Source: Mycolicibacterium porcinum
GTDB lineage: Bacteria; Actinomycetota; Actinomycetes; Mycobacteriales; Mycobacteriaceae
Reading direction: 5' to 3'
NCBI GenBank assembly: GCA_002086835.1
Contig: MVIG01000013.1
Span: forward strand, 99,326 to 163,325
DNA: 64,000 nt
The position numbers and the translations under genes are program-made. The notes beneath the pieces are model-generated. The model searched no databases and was not told where the DNA came from. It saw nothing but the letters and a program-made list of their open reading frames with translations. Positions 1 through 11,495 of this stretch are shown here, in pieces. Each line of letters begins with the position of its first letter. The stretch's first letter is position 1.

Positions 1-82
1 GCGCCGCGCGGGTTCGGGCCTGGGTCTCGGCTCGTGTCAGCCGTACCGCCGTCGGGTCTTTGGCACTTCGATCGTCGACCAT
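1..82 (-). CDS. TetR-family regulator, N-terminal fragment (runs off left edge)
   Basis: Reading the minus strand from the ATG at 82 gives 27 open codons to the window edge. The encoded residues include RLTRAETQARTRAA, the charged stretch that typically precedes helix 1 of TetR/AcrR DNA-binding domains; the helix-turn-helix itself lies outside the window. Two related palindromes (85-135) sit directly upstream, the first only 2 nt from the start codon. That leaves no room for a ribosome-binding site, so a leaderless transcript repressed by its own product is plausible. The family call is an inference from a short N-terminus plus this operator context. Confidence 0.55.
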   Translation of the reverse strand, partial: MVDDRSAKDPTAVRLTRAETQARTRAA

Positions 83-84
83 GT

Positions 85-135
85 TTCAGATAGTAGTCGC
101 TATCTGAACTTTCGGATAGTGATCGTTATCCAGAA
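85..135. promoter_or_regulatory. Tandem palindromic operators for the adjacent TetR regulator
   Basis: The first site (85-108) has perfect 9-bp arms, TTCAGATAG and CTATCTGAA, around a 6-bp centre. A second, diverged copy (111-134) follows 26 bp later with core arms GGATA and TATCC around a similar centre. Repeat size and symmetry fit dimeric TetR-type repressors. The sites lie between the TetR fragment and the divergent decayed ORF starting at 175. Confidence 0.65.
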
Positions 136-174
136 CATTCGTGCCAGTCAGCAGGCGATCGAGATAATCGGCTC

Positions 175-620
175 GTGTCCTTCTTCGGGATCCCGGGGTA
201 TCAGCCGTACTGGCTCGTATGGAACCGCACCAACGATGAGTGGGTCGCCGACTGCCCCGTCCTGCTGGACTTCGCGGGCGAGCAGGTAGAGCTCACCCAC
301 CAGAAAGTCGACGATCTGTCCAACACTTGGAACAGCATCGACCCCAGTAAGGCCCATCGCCTACGGCGAGGATCCGAAGGACATCTCCCTGGTGTGGCGA
401 GACGACGCGCGTCAGCGGCTAGCTGCCTTTCACGGACAACGACTCCACAGTCGAACTTCTCGTCTGGAGCGGCAGCGCAACCGACTTCGCCAGCGATATG
501 GTCGCGGTCAGCTTCGGCTTCGCCCACGACCGGATCACCATCACCAACGGCCTCGACGACAACGCCATCGAATTCGGCCCACCGGAGCCCGAATACCTCA
601 GCCACCCACTGCACAACTGA
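175..620 (+). pseudogene. Decayed hypothetical gene (two apparent frameshifts)
   Basis: A GTG at 175 opens a frame beginning MSFFGIPGYQPYWLVWNRTN. The protein-like sequence jumps to frame 2 near 351 (continuing PIAYGEDPKDISLVWRDD) and to frame 3 near 422 (continuing LPFTDNDSTVELLVWSGS), ending at a TGA at 618-620. Each shift is explained by one extra G. The rebuilt product would be about 147 residues, acidic and rich in Trp and Asp, with no signal peptide. I do not recognise the family. It could be a recently inactivated gene or an assembly artefact. It diverges from the TetR fragment and may once have been its target. Confidence 0.5.
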
Positions 621-700
621 GCCGGAGTTCCGCAACTTCGCGTTGACTCAGCCAAAAGGCATCGCCAGCAGTGTTTTTCGGCGACAGGGGGTGACGGCGT

Positions 701-1678
701 TCAGGCGTCGTCGAGCAGATCCGGCGTCACCGCCGACTCGGTGTCGGGAATTCCCTCTTGCTTGGCCTTGCGGTCGGCCATCGACAGCAGGCGCCGGATC
801 CGGCCGGCCACAGCATCTTTCGTCATAGGCGGCTCGGCGAGCCGGCCTAATTCCTCCAAGGAGGCCTGCCGGTGTTCCACCCGCAGCTTGCCGGCCGCCG
901 CGAGGTGATCGGGCACGCCGTCACCCAGGATGTCCAACGCACGTTCGACCCGGGCCGCCGCGGCCACCGCGGCACGCGCCGAGCGGCGCAGGTTCGCGTC
1001 GTCGAAGTTCGCCAGACGATTGGCGGTGGCGCGGACCTCGCGGCGCATGCGCCGCTCCTCCCACGTCAACCTGGTGTCCTGGGCTCCCATCCGGGTCAGC
1101 AAGGCGCCGATCGCCTCGCCATCACGGACGACAACCCGATCACTGCCGCGCACCTCGCGGGCCTTGGCGCTGACTCCGAGCCGCCGTGCCGCGCCGACCA
1201 GGGCCAGCGCCGCCTCCGGACCGGGGCAGCTGACCTCCAGCGCCGACGACCGCCCCGGCTCGGTCAACGATCCGTGGGCCAGGAACGCACCGCGCCACGC
1301 CGCCTCGGCGTCACCGACGCTGCCACCGACCACCTGCGCGGGCAGACCACGCACCGGACGTCCGCGGAGGTCGAGCAGACCGGTCTGCCGGGCCAGCGCC
1401 TCCCCGTCGGCCGCCACCCGCACCACATAGCGGGTGTTCTTCCGGATTCCGCTGGCCGAGAGGACATGGACCACCGCGTTGTACCCGTACAGGTCGTAGA
1501 TGTCCTTACGCAGCCGGCGCGCGATGATCCCCAGATCCACCTCGGCCTCCACCACTACCCGGCCAGCCACGATGTGGAGACCGCCGGCAAAGCGCAACAA
1601 CGAGGCCACCTCCGCACGGCGAGCACTGACCGAGTTGACTACGAGACGGCTCAGCTCGTCCTTCACCTCGGCTGTCAT
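701..1678 (-). CDS. whiA: Sporulation-type transcription regulator WhiA
   Basis: WhiA is a conserved actinobacterial DNA-binding protein related to LAGLIDADG homing endonucleases; in Streptomyces it acts with WhiB, while its role in mycobacteria is less clear. The product begins [14 protein letters not shown] and is 325 residues, normal for the family. The N-terminal half is the degenerate endonuclease-like part, and the C-terminal helix-turn-helix lies around [21 protein letters not shown] chose the ATG at 1678 because it overlaps the yvcK stop (ATGA); a GTG two codons upstream is also possible. It is the last gene of the uvrC-rapZ-yvcK-whiA operon. Confidence 0.97.
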   Translation of the reverse strand: MTAEVKDELSRLVVNSVSARRAEVASLLRFAGGLHIVAGRVVVEAEVDLGIIARRLRKDIYDLYGYNAVVHVLSASGIRKNTRYVVRVAADGEALARQTGLLDLRGRPVRGLPAQVVGGSVGDAEAAWRGAFLAHGSLTEPGRSSALEVSCPGPEAALALVGAARRLGVSAKAREVRGSDRVVVRDGEAIGALLTRMGAQDTRLTWEERRMRREVRATANRLANFDDANLRRSARAAVAAAARVERALDILGDGVPDHLAAAGKLRVEHRQASLEELGRLAEPPMTKDAVAGRIRRLLSMADRKAKQEGIPDTESAVTPDLLDDA

Positions 1679-2733
1679 CGCCACGGATCGTCCCCTCTCG
1701 CTGTATTCGGCGCCGGCTCCTGGCGCGCCACGTCGACCGACCTAGCAGCGGGCGTGGGAACGGTGGGTTCCTGCACGGCGCCGGGCGCCATCGCGCGCAA
1801 CCGGACACCCTCCAGCACCGCGGCCAGCTTCGCCGGGTCATGTAAAGGTGTACCAGGTCGGGACACGTCAGCAAACTCAACGCGGGCATTGAGGATGTTG
1901 GCAGTGCGGCTGAGTTGCTCCCGTTCACGGTCGCTCGGCACCCGGCTGGCATCGACGATGATGTCATGCACGCTGAAGTCCGGCGCATGCTGGGCCAGCA
2001 CGTGGATATGACGCTCGGCCGAGAAGCCCGCCGTTTCACCCGGCTCCGCCGCCAGATTCAACACGAGCGCCCGCCGAGCAGTTGTCGCGCGCAACGCCGC
2101 CGCCAACTGGGGCACCAAAACGTGAGGGATCACACTGGTGAACCACGACCCCGGCCCGAGCACCACGAGGTCGGCGCTCATGATGGCCTCCACCGCCTGG
2201 CGGGTGGCCGGCGGATCCCCGGGCAGCAACCGGACCCGGCGCACCTTGCCCACCGTGGTGGCGATCGCCACCTGACCGCGGATCACCCGGCTCATTCGGG
2301 GATCGGTCTCCAGGCCCGCGACGTCGGCCTCGATCTGCAGCGCGATCGGGCACATCGGCAGCACCCGGCCCTTCACCCCCAGGATGCGACCGAGCTCATC
2401 GAGGGCGGCGACCGGATCGGCCAAGACCTCGCTGAGGCCCGCCAGGATCAGATTGCCGATCGGATGACCGGCCAGCGCGCCGCTGCCACCGAACCGGTGC
2501 TGGATGATCGTCGCCCACAACCGGCCGTGCGGACTGTCAGAGGCCAACGCCGCCAATGCCATTCGCAGGTCGCCGGGTGGCACCACGTCGAGTTCGCTGC
2601 GCAGCCGGCCCGACGATCCGCCATCATCGGCAACCGTCACCACCGCCGTCACATGCGGGCTCAGCCGGCGCGCCGCGGACAAGGTGGCGTACAACCCATG
2701 CCCTCCCCCGAGGGCCACGATGCGCGGGGTCAT
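1675..2733 (-). CDS. yvcK: YvcK/CuvA-family gluconeogenesis factor
   Basis: A CofD-like protein that binds UDP-sugars in characterised homologues and links carbon metabolism to peptidoglycan synthesis and cell shape (CuvA in mycobacteria). The N-terminus [18 protein letters not shown] carries the glycine-rich nucleotide-binding loop, followed by [11 protein letters not shown] near residue 36. At 352 residues it is slightly longer than usual, with a Pro/Arg-rich tail of about 30 residues that looks poorly conserved. Its start overlaps the rapZ stop by 4 nt and its stop overlaps whiA, so it is translationally coupled on both sides. Confidence 0.96.
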   Translation of the reverse strand: MTPRIVALGGGHGLYATLSAARRLSPHVTAVVTVADDGGSSGRLRSELDVVPPGDLRMALAALASDSPHGRLWATIIQHRFGGSGALAGHPIGNLILAGLSEVLADPVAALDELGRILGVKGRVLPMCPIALQIEADVAGLETDPRMSRVIRGQVAIATTVGKVRRVRLLPGDPPATRQAVEAIMSADLVVLGPGSWFTSVIPHVLVPQLAAALRATTARRALVLNLAAEPGETAGFSAERHIHVLAQHAPDFSVHDIIVDASRVPSDREREQLSRTANILNARVEFADVSRPGTPLHDPAKLAAVLEGVRLRAMAPGAVQEPTVPTPAARSVDVARQEPAPNTARGDDPWR

Positions 2734-3644
2734 TCGCGACCCAGATCCCGGTGCAACACGTGCACGGTCAGCCCGTCACCGCCCTGCAGCCGTTCCGCCA
2801 ACGCCTCGGCAATCGCCACGCTCCGATGTTTGCCGCCCGTACAGCCGATGGCGACGGTCATATAACGCTTCCCCTCCCGGCGGTATCCGGCGATCACCAC
2901 GTCCAACAGACGATGGTAGGTGTCGAGAAATTCCCTGGCCCCCGGTTGCCCCAGCACGTAGTCACGAACATCCGGATGTTGACCGCTGTGCGGCCGTAGC
3001 TCGTCGACCCAATGCGGGTTCGGCAGGAACCGGACATCCATCACCGTGTCCGCGTCCATCGGCAGGCCGTACTTGTAGCCGAACGACTCCACGGTGACAT
3101 TCGTGTACGCGACGGTCTCACCGCCGAACGCACGCTCGATGCTCTCACGCAATGCGGGCACCGGGAGGGCAGACGTGTCGATCACCAGGTCGGCCGCCGC
3201 ACGCACCGGGGCCAGCAACGTCCGCTCGGCAGCGATCCCCTCCGCCAGGGTCTGGGTGCCCTGCAGCGGGTGGCTACGCCGGTTCTGTTCATAGCGACGG
3301 ACCAGAATGTCGTCGGACGCCTCGAGGAACAACACCCGCGGGGTGATGCTGCGGGCCGCCAATTCGTTGCGCACCCAATCGAGATCACCGGTGAAACCCC
3401 GCGACCGCACATCCATCACCACGGCGAGCTGCGTGATCCGCGATCCGGCGGCCAACCCCAACTCGACCATGCGGGCGATCAACTCCGGCGGCAGGTTGTC
3501 GGCGACATACCAGCCGAGGTCCTCCAGCACCTTGGCGGCGGTGCCGCGGCCCGCCCCGGACAGGCCGGTGACCAGCACCACGTCGATTCCCGAATCCGCG
3601 TCCGCACCGCCTACGATGCCGCCCTCGCGCAGATGTTCATTCAT
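2730..3644 (-). CDS. rapZ: RapZ-family nucleotide-binding protein (RNase adapter)
   Basis: RapZ is a P-loop protein; in enterobacteria it presents the sRNA GlmZ to RNase E, while in actinobacteria its target is not established. The 304-residue product has the P-loop GLSGAGRG near residue 26, the conserved DNLPPELI segment, and the C-terminal [17 protein letters not shown] motif. The family is usually about 285-300 residues, and the extra N-terminal 18 residues look variable. Its ATG at 3644 overlaps the uvrC stop codon. The neighbouring yvcK is also linked to amino-sugar or cell-wall precursor flux, so a shared role is plausible. Confidence 0.96.
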   Translation of the reverse strand: MNEHLREGGIVGGADADSGIDVVLVTGLSGAGRGTAAKVLEDLGWYVADNLPPELIARMVELGLAAGSRITQLAVVMDVRSRGFTGDLDWVRNELAARSITPRVLFLEASDDILVRRYEQNRRSHPLQGTQTLAEGIAAERTLLAPVRAAADLVIDTSALPVPALRESIERAFGGETVAYTNVTVESFGYKYGLPMDADTVMDVRFLPNPHWVDELRPHSGQHPDVRDYVLGQPGAREFLDTYHRLLDVVIAGYRREGKRYMTVAIGCTGGKHRSVAIAEALAERLQGGDGLTVHVLHRDLGRE

Positions 3645-5710
3645 GCGCGGTCCGCCTGGCTATCCATGTCCCCGTTACCCGTCATCCCGACACCCTGCAA
3701 TCGATCATGCTCGATAAGCGTTGCGGGCGCCCGTGAATCGCCCAGTCCGGCGCCGTTCTCACTTCGCGGGTCACCGTTTTCGGGCGACGTCGGCTCGCCG
3801 CCGAGCGCAGCCAGGACCGCCTTCGCCGTCGCCACCCCAATCCCCGGCACCGCGGTGATCTCCTCGACCGTGGCCTCCTTGAGCCGCGCCACCGAGCCGA
3901 AATGGGTCACCAACGCCTTGCGGCGCTGCTCGCCCAGTCCACGCACAGAATCGAGCGCCGAGGCGGTCATCCGCTTGGACCGCTTGCTGCGGTGATAGCT
4001 GATCGCGAACCGGTGGGCATCGTCACGCACGCGCTGCAACAGATACAGCCCCTCGCTGTTGCGCGGGAAGATCACCGGATCGGGCTCCGAGGGCACCCAC
4101 ACTTCCTCGAGCCGCTTGGCCAGCCCGATCACCGCGACATCGGTGACGCCCAGTTCGTCCAGGACGGCGGCCGCCGCATTCACCTGGGGGGCGCCGCCGT
4201 CCACCACGTACAGGTTGGGCGGGTAGGCGAACCGGCGCGGACGCTGCTCGGTGCCCGGCTCGGGCTGCGTGTCGCTCACGTGCCGCAGAAAACGGCGACG
4301 GGTCACCTCGGCGATCGATGCGACGTCATCCGAGCGACCTTCACCGGCAGCCTCGCGGATCGCGTAATGCCGGTAGTCCGATTTTCGCGGCAGCCCGTCC
4401 TCGAACACCACCAGCGAGGCGACCACATCGGTGCCCTGGACGTGGCTGATGTCCACGCACTCGATCCGCAACGGCGCATCGGCCAGGCCCAGGGAATCCT
4501 GAATGCTCTGCAGTGCTTCCGATCTCGCGTTGAAGTCGCCGGCCCGCTTGAGCTTGTGTTGGGCCAGGGCCTCGTGGGCGTTGCGGGCAACGGTCTCGGC
4601 CAGGGTGCGCTTGTCGCCGCGTACTGGCACCCGCAGACTCACCCGCGAGCCGCGAAGGCCCGACAACCACGCCGACAGCTCATCGGAGTTGGGCGGCAGC
4701 ACCGGCACCAGAACCTCGCGCGGCACCGGGTTGGTCGCCTCGTCGGCCGCGCCACCGAGTTCGGCCTGTTCGCCGTAGAACTGGGTGAGGAACTGCTCGA
4801 CCAGGTGTTCCTGCCCCGATTGTTCTGGGTCACCGGACTTCTCGACGATCCAGCCCCGCTGACCGCGGACCCGGCCCCCGCGCACGTGGAACACCTGAAC
4901 CGCCGCCTCGAGATCGTCGTCGGCGAACGCCACCACGTCGGCGTCCGTACCGTCGCCGAGCACCACGGCCTGCTTCTCCAGGGCACGCTTGAGCGCCGCG
5001 ATGTCGTCGCGCAACCGGGCGGCCCGCTCGAAGTCGAGCTCCTCGGCGGCCGCCGTCATCTGCTGCTCCATGTCGCGGGCCAACCGGTCGGTCTTGCCCG
5101 AGAGGAAATCGCAGAAGTCGAGCACGATGCGCCGGTGTTCCTCTGCGCTGACCCGGCCGACGCACGGCGCCGAGCACTTGTCGATGTAGCCCAGCAGGCA
5201 CGGGCGGTCGATCTGCCTGTGCCGCTTGAACACTCCCGCAGAACAGGTCCGGGCCGGGAACACCCGGGTCAGCAGGTCGAGCGTCTCCCGGATCGCCCAC
5301 GCATGCGAGTACGGGCCGAAGTACCGCACACCCTTGCGCCGCGGCCCGCGGTACACCATCAACCGCGGGTACTCCTCGTTGAGTGTGACCGCCAGCACCG
5401 GATACGTCTTGTCGTCGCGGTAGCGGATGTTGAAGCGTGGATCGAACTCCTTGATCCAGTTGTACTCCAGCTGCAGCGCCTCGACCTCGGTGCCGACCAC
5501 GGTCCACTCGACACTGCCCGCCGTCATCACCATCTGCCGGGTGCGCGGCGCGAGGCTCGCGATATCGGCGAAGTACGACGTCAGCCGGCTGCGCAGGCTC
5601 TTGGCCTTGCCGACATAGATGACCCGCCCGTGCGGGTCCCGGAACCGGTACACGCCCGGCTCTACGGGTATCGATCCGGGCGCCGGCCGGTACGTCGCTG
5701 GATCGGGCAC
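3641..5710 (-). CDS. uvrC: Excinuclease ABC subunit C
   Basis: UvrC makes the two incisions flanking a lesion in nucleotide excision repair with UvrA and UvrB. Domains in order: GIY-YIG nuclease ([19 protein letters not shown], about residues 19-37), a UVR/UvrB-binding segment near residues 205-240 ([19 protein letters not shown]), the RNase H-like nuclease domain, and tandem helix-hairpin-helix motifs ([24 protein letters not shown]). At 689 residues it is longer than typical UvrC because of a low-complexity tail of about 50 residues after the last helix-hairpin-helix. GTG start at 5710. It heads the operon and diverges from the gamma-glutamyltransferase gene with only 50 bp between them. 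Confidence 0.98.
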   Translation of the reverse strand: MPDPATYRPAPGSIPVEPGVYRFRDPHGRVIYVGKAKSLRSRLTSYFADIASLAPRTRQMVMTAGSVEWTVVGTEVEALQLEYNWIKEFDPRFNIRYRDDKTYPVLAVTLNEEYPRLMVYRGPRRKGVRYFGPYSHAWAIRETLDLLTRVFPARTCSAGVFKRHRQIDRPCLLGYIDKCSAPCVGRVSAEEHRRIVLDFCDFLSGKTDRLARDMEQQMTAAAEELDFERAARLRDDIAALKRALEKQAVVLGDGTDADVVAFADDDLEAAVQVFHVRGGRVRGQRGWIVEKSGDPEQSGQEHLVEQFLTQFYGEQAELGGAADEATNPVPREVLVPVLPPNSDELSAWLSGLRGSRVSLRVPVRGDKRTLAETVARNAHEALAQHKLKRAGDFNARSEALQSIQDSLGLADAPLRIECVDISHVQGTDVVASLVVFEDGLPRKSDYRHYAIREAAGEGRSDDVASIAEVTRRRFLRHVSDTQPEPGTEQRPRRFAYPPNLYVVDGGAPQVNAAAAVLDELGVTDVAVIGLAKRLEEVWVPSEPDPVIFPRNSEGLYLLQRVRDDAHRFAISYHRSKRSKRMTASALDSVRGLGEQRRKALVTHFGSVARLKEATVEEITAVPGIGVATAKAVLAALGGEPTSPENGDPRSENGAGLGDSRAPATLIEHDRLQGVGMTGNGDMDSQADRA

Positions 5711-5760
5711 GGTTTCCAGGTTACTGCCGCGATCCGACCGATCTCCGCTACCGTCGAACT

Positions 5761-7719
5761 GTGCGGTTGCTGGCGTCCACCCGTTCGGTCATCGCGCTGC
5801 TCGGCGTCGCCGCAGTGATCCTTGCCGGATGCGCCGACGGAAATCGACGCCCGGCCAGGACGGATGCCGGGCCATGCCAGATCGTGTCCAACGGCACACC
5901 GATGCCCAAACCGCCGGCACCCGCCCAACCGTCGGCACCGCCGACGACCCGAGACCTCGCGACCAACCCCGAGATCGGCACCGGCTACCGCAGCGACATG
6001 ACCGCCGTCCGCACCTCGACATACGCGGTGGCCACCGCCAATCCGCTGGCCACCGAGGCCGCCTGCAAGGTGCTGCGCGACGGCGGGACCGCCGCCGACG
6101 CGCTGGTGACCGCACAGGCCGTCCTGGGCCTCGTCGAGCCTCAGTCCTCCGGGATCGGCGGCGGCGGCTTCCTGCTGTATTACGACGCGGCGGGTAACGC
6201 GGTACGCGCATTCGACGGACGTGAGACTGCCCCGGTCGCGGCGACCGAGAACTACCTGCGCTGGGTGTCCGAGACCGATCACACCGTCCCCAAACCCGAC
6301 GCCCGGGCATCGGGCCGCTCCATCGGGGTGCCCGGGATCGTGCGGCTGCTCGACGATGCCCACCGTCAGTACGGGAAGAAGGCCTGGCGCGATCTGTTCA
6401 ACCCCGCCGTGTCGCTTGCCGACCAGGGATTCGACATCAGCCCGCGCCTGGCCGCCGCGATCGACGATGCCGACGCCCAGCTTCGGCTCGACCCCGCGGC
6501 CGGCGGCTACTTCCTCAACACCGACGGCAGTCCCAAACCGGTAGGCACCCGGATGACCAACCCGGCCTACGCGAAGACCTTGGGCGCCATCGCATCCGAG
6601 GGCGCCAAGGCGTTCTACACCGGCGACATCGCCCGCGCTGTGGTCGCGGCGGCCGCCGATACCAGCGGCGGCCGCACGCCCGGTGCGATCACCGAACAGG
6701 ACCTCGCCGGCTACGCCGTCAAGCACCGTGACCCGCTGTGCACCACCTACCGCGGCCGCGAGGTCTGCGGCATGCCACCGCCGTCCTCAGGCGGTATCGC
6801 GGTGGCCGCCACCCTCGGCATGCTCGAGCACTTCCCCATGAGCAACTACAAGCCCGCCCGCGTCGACCTCAACGGCGGTCATCCGTCGGTGACCGGGGTG
6901 CACCTGGTCTCCGAGGCCGAACGCCTCGCGTATGCCGACCGGGACCGCTACGTCGCCGACACCGATTTCGTCCCGCTCCCCGGCGGATCGCCCGAAACCC
7001 TGCTGGACGGCGCCTACCTCACCGGCCGGGCCGCCCTGATCTCCAAGAACCACACGATGGGCGTGGCCGCGCCCGGGGACTTCGCGCCTCCGATGACGGT
7101 CCCGCCCGCGCCGGAACACGGCACCAGCCAGATCAGCATCATCGACAGCTTCGGCAATGCCGCATCCCTGACCACGACCATCGAGTCCGCCTTCGGCTCG
7201 TTCCACATGGTCGACGGCTTCCTGCTGAACAACCAGCTCACCGACTTCTCCGCCGAGCCGGTCAGCGCCGAAGGCCAACCGCTGCCCAACCGGGTCCAGC
7301 CGGGGAAGCGTCCGCGCAGCACCATGGCGCCGACCCTGGTCTTCGACAAGACGGGAACGCAACGAGGTCCCCTGTATGCCGTCCTGGGCTCCCCCGGCGG
7401 TGCGGTCATCATCCAGTTCGTCGTGAAAACCCTTGTCGGCATCATGGATTGGAACCTGGACCCGCAACAGGCGGTGTCCATGATCGATTTCGGCGCGGCC
7501 AACACTCCCGTCACCAACGTCGGCGGGGAACATCCGCTGGTCGACACCGTGGCCAACGGAGACCGAGATCAACTGGTCGAGGGCCTGCGGGCACTCGGGC
7601 ATCAGGTGTCACTGGCCGATCAGTCCAGCGGCCTCTCAGCCCTGGTGCGCACGTCTGCGGGCTGGATCGGCGGCGCCGACCCGCGGCGGGAGGGTGTGGT
7701 GCTCGGCGACGCCGGTTGA
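5761..7719 (+). CDS. ggt: Gamma-glutamyltransferase, lipoprotein
   Basis: An N-terminal-nucleophile hydrolase that self-cleaves and transfers or hydrolyses gamma-glutamyl groups, for example from glutathione-like peptides. The N-terminus [19 protein letters not shown] is a signal peptide ending in the lipobox LAGC, so the mature protein should be membrane-anchored outside the cytoplasm. The small-subunit start lies in [18 protein letters not shown], placing the nucleophile at about Thr455; the oxyanion and substrate-loop region [14 protein letters not shown] follows. Length 652 residues, slightly above the usual 550-600. GTG start. The gene lies between uvrC and the riboflavin block, where M. 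tuberculosis has other genes, so it is a lineage-specific arrangement. Confidence 0.93.
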   Translation: MRLLASTRSVIALLGVAAVILAGCADGNRRPARTDAGPCQIVSNGTPMPKPPAPAQPSAPPTTRDLATNPEIGTGYRSDMTAVRTSTYAVATANPLATEAACKVLRDGGTAADALVTAQAVLGLVEPQSSGIGGGGFLLYYDAAGNAVRAFDGRETAPVAATENYLRWVSETDHTVPKPDARASGRSIGVPGIVRLLDDAHRQYGKKAWRDLFNPAVSLADQGFDISPRLAAAIDDADAQLRLDPAAGGYFLNTDGSPKPVGTRMTNPAYAKTLGAIASEGAKAFYTGDIARAVVAAAADTSGGRTPGAITEQDLAGYAVKHRDPLCTTYRGREVCGMPPPSSGGIAVAATLGMLEHFPMSNYKPARVDLNGGHPSVTGVHLVSEAERLAYADRDRYVADTDFVPLPGGSPETLLDGAYLTGRAALISKNHTMGVAAPGDFAPPMTVPPAPEHGTSQISIIDSFGNAASLTTTIESAFGSFHMVDGFLLNNQLTDFSAEPVSAEGQPLPNRVQPGKRPRSTMAPTLVFDKTGTQRGPLYAVLGSPGGAVIIQFVVKTLVGIMDWNLDPQQAVSMIDFGAANTPVTNVGGEHPLVDTVANGDRDQLVEGLRALGHQVSLADQSSGLSALVRTSAGWIGGADPRREGVVLGDAG

Positions 7720-7732
7720 TCCGGGCGGGACG

Positions 7733-8197
7733 TCAGGCGAGCTGCGAGCGGTACCGGTCGATCAGGACGCGGACCTCGTCCATGGCCTCGACGGCACGCC
7801 CCTTGTCGATCGCCTGGATTGCCATCACCGGGATGTACTCGTCGTCGGGCAGGTCCAGCCGGGCCCAGCGGGCTCCGACCGGGAACGACACACCGAGCGC
7901 ATCGGACCAGGGAATCACCTTGAAACTGACCAGATTCCGGACCGCGACGCCGGCCGGGCCGACCTTCAGCCGCGGCCGCGCGAACAACAGCACCACGGCG
8001 CCGATGATCGCTCCGAGCAACGCGATCGCCACCTGATCGGAGGTCTGGAACACCACGCCGGTGGACCCCACCTTCAGCAGCACACCGACGGCGACGTGGG
8101 CCAGAAAGATGATCAGTGCCGCACCGTAGGCGAAATACGGTGTCCGGTAAGGCCGGATGTCGAGATCCCAGCTGTCCGCGGTCTTCTTGTCGCTCAT
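7733..8197 (-). CDS. Membrane PH-domain protein (Rv1417-like)
   Basis: A 154-residue protein with two transmembrane segments (about residues 20-45 and 55-75, rich in Ala, Leu, Ile and Val) followed by a soluble C-terminal domain of the bacterial PH type (LKVGPAGVAVRNLVSFKVIPW). This matches the conserved mycobacterial membrane protein found immediately downstream of ribH (Rv1417 in M. tuberculosis). Function is unknown; the PH-like fold suggests lipid or protein contact at the membrane. It starts 7 nt after ribH and is the last gene of the riboflavin operon, ending 13 nt from the convergent ggt stop. Confidence 0.88.
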   Translation of the reverse strand: MSDKKTADSWDLDIRPYRTPYFAYGAALIIFLAHVAVGVLLKVGSTGVVFQTSDQVAIALLGAIIGAVVLLFARPRLKVGPAGVAVRNLVSFKVIPWSDALGVSFPVGARWARLDLPDDEYIPVMAIQAIDKGRAVEAMDEVRVLIDRYRSQLA

Positions 8198-8204
8198 CTG
8201 TCGG

Positions 8205-10009
<1,805 letters not shown>

Positions 10010-10105
10010 CTGCGCCACCTTGCCTGTTCTCATGCCAGGTCCCAATGCGGGACCATATGCCGACTCCAGTATGAACCACCGAAATCCAGCGGTTATTGCC
10101 AGCTC

Positions 10106-10705
10106 TTACTCACCGGGACCGGCCATGAGCCGTTCCACGTACTTGGCGATGATGTCCACCTCGAGATTGACCGTCGTCCCGACGGCCGCCTGGCCGAGCG
10201 TGGTGAGCTCCCGCGTGGTGGGGATCAGGGAGACCTCGAACCAGTCGTCACCCACGGCGGACACGGTCAGCGAGACGCCGTCGACGGTGATCGAACCCTT
10301 CTCGACGACATAGCGCGACAGCGCGGCAGGCAGGCCGATGCGCACCACTTCCCAGTGGTCGAAGGGCGTGCGGGAAATCACAGTGCCGGTGCCGTCGACA
10401 TGGCCCTGCACGATGTGCCCGCCGAGCCGACTGTTGACCGCGGCGGCGCGCTCCAGGTTGACCTGGCTGCCCACCCCGACCCCGCCCAGGCTGGACCGAT
10501 TGAGCGTCTCCCCCATCACATCGGCGGTGAACGCGCCGTCGGGCAGGACGTCCACCACGGTCAGGCAGACCCCGTTCACCGCGATCGAGTCGCCGTGGCC
10601 CGCGTCGGCGGTGACCACGGGCCCGCGGATGGTGAACCGGGCGGCATCTGTCAGCTCCGCCTTGTCGACCAGGACACCCAGCTCTTCAACGATTCCGGTG
10701 AACAC
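10106..10705 (-). CDS. ribE: Riboflavin synthase alpha subunit
   Basis: Dismutates two lumazine molecules to riboflavin and the ribitylamino-uracil. The GTG at 10705 gives the universal N-terminus MFTGIVEELG. Two homologous lumazine-binding barrels follow, the second beginning near VNSRLGGHIVQGHVDGTG. Length 199 residues, normal. An open frame continues 77 codons upstream, but that stretch is not riboflavin synthase-like and overlaps the divergent lprG, so I reject it. In mycobacteria the gene is also called ribC. The 73-bp gap to lprG must hold both divergent promoters. Confidence 0.96.
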   Translation of the reverse strand: MFTGIVEELGVLVDKAELTDAARFTIRGPVVTADAGHGDSIAVNGVCLTVVDVLPDGAFTADVMGETLNRSSLGGVGVGSQVNLERAAAVNSRLGGHIVQGHVDGTGTVISRTPFDHWEVVRIGLPAALSRYVVEKGSITVDGVSLTVSAVGDDWFEVSLIPTTRELTTLGQAAVGTTVNLEVDIIAKYVERLMAGPGE

Positions 10706-10778
10706 GTGGACCAGACTATTCAGTCGACCGGGAGTTGGAGAAAACGCCCGACCGCCGCGAGCCTCTACGATGCAAGTC

Positions 10779-11495
10779 ATGCAGACGCGCCCACGCTTCG
10801 CAGTCCAGTCCTTACTCGCAATCCTCTTCGCAGCGGCCGCCCTCGTCGCGGGTTGCTCGTCGTCCTCCTCGGAGAAGTCGAACGCACCGCTGCCCGACGC
10901 GGCCGAGCTCCTGCAGCAGTCCGCCGCCACCACCAAGGCTCAGCAGAGTGTGCACCTGCTGCTGACCGTGGAGGGCACCATCAAGGGCCTCCCCGTGGAG
11001 AAGCTCGATGGCGACCTGACCAACACGCCCGCCGTGGCCGCAGAGGGCACTGTCGACCTCAACGCCTTCGGCCAGAAGATCTCCGACGCCAAGTTCGTCG
11101 TCGCCGACGGGATCCTGTACGCCGCGCTGACCGCAGGCGATCCGCTGTCCGATTACGGGCCCGCGGAGAAGATCTACGACGTGTCGACCATCCTGAACCC
11201 CGAACTCGGGCTGGCCAACGTCCTGTCGAGCTTCACCGACCCCAAGGCCGAGGGCCGCGAATCCGTCAACGGCACCGAAGGCGTCCGGGTGACCGGCACG
11301 GTCAGCGCCGACGCGGTCAACAAGATCGCGCCGCAGCTCAAGGCGGAGGGACCGGTCCCCGGTACCGCGTGGATCAAGGAAGACGGCGACCACGCCCTGC
11401 TGCAGGCCAAGCTCGAACCCACCCCCGGTAACAGCGTCACCATGACCCTGACCGACTGGGGCAAGCAGGTCACCGTCACCAAGCCCGCTTCCTGA
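10779..11495 (+). CDS. lprG: Lipoarabinomannan/triacylglycerol carrier lipoprotein LprG
   Basis: LprG is a cell-envelope lipoprotein with a hydrophobic pocket that carries triacylated glycolipids and triacylglycerol, working with the P55 exporter. The signal peptide ends in the lipobox LVAGC, followed by a Ser-rich linker and the LppX_LprAFG-type domain ([19 protein letters not shown] onward). Length 238 residues, normal. I chose the ATG at 10779 (MQTRPRF), as in other rapid growers; another ATG three codons upstream (10770) is possible. Its stop overlaps the P55 start (TGATG), the classic two-gene operon. Confidence 0.95.
   Translation: MQTRPRFAVQSLLAILFAAAALVAGCSSSSSEKSNAPLPDAAELLQQSAATTKAQQSVHLLLTVEGTIKGLPVEKLDGDLTNTPAVAAEGTVDLNAFGQKISDAKFVVADGILYAALTAGDPLSDYGPAEKIYDVSTILNPELGLANVLSSFTDPKAEGRESVNGTEGVRVTGTVSADAVNKIAPQLKAEGPVPGTAWIKEDGDHALLQAKLEPTPGNSVTMTLTDWGKQVTVTKPAS

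Noticed and set aside
3902-5818. 638-codon open frame antisense to uvrC
   Set aside because: High-GC shadow frame: composition rich in His, Arg and Gly, no recognisable domain, and fully covered by a clear UvrC reading on the other strand.
10010-10105. Possible FMN riboswitch before ribBA
   Set aside because: The 96-bp gap is too short for the six-helix FMN element and lacks its conserved segments.
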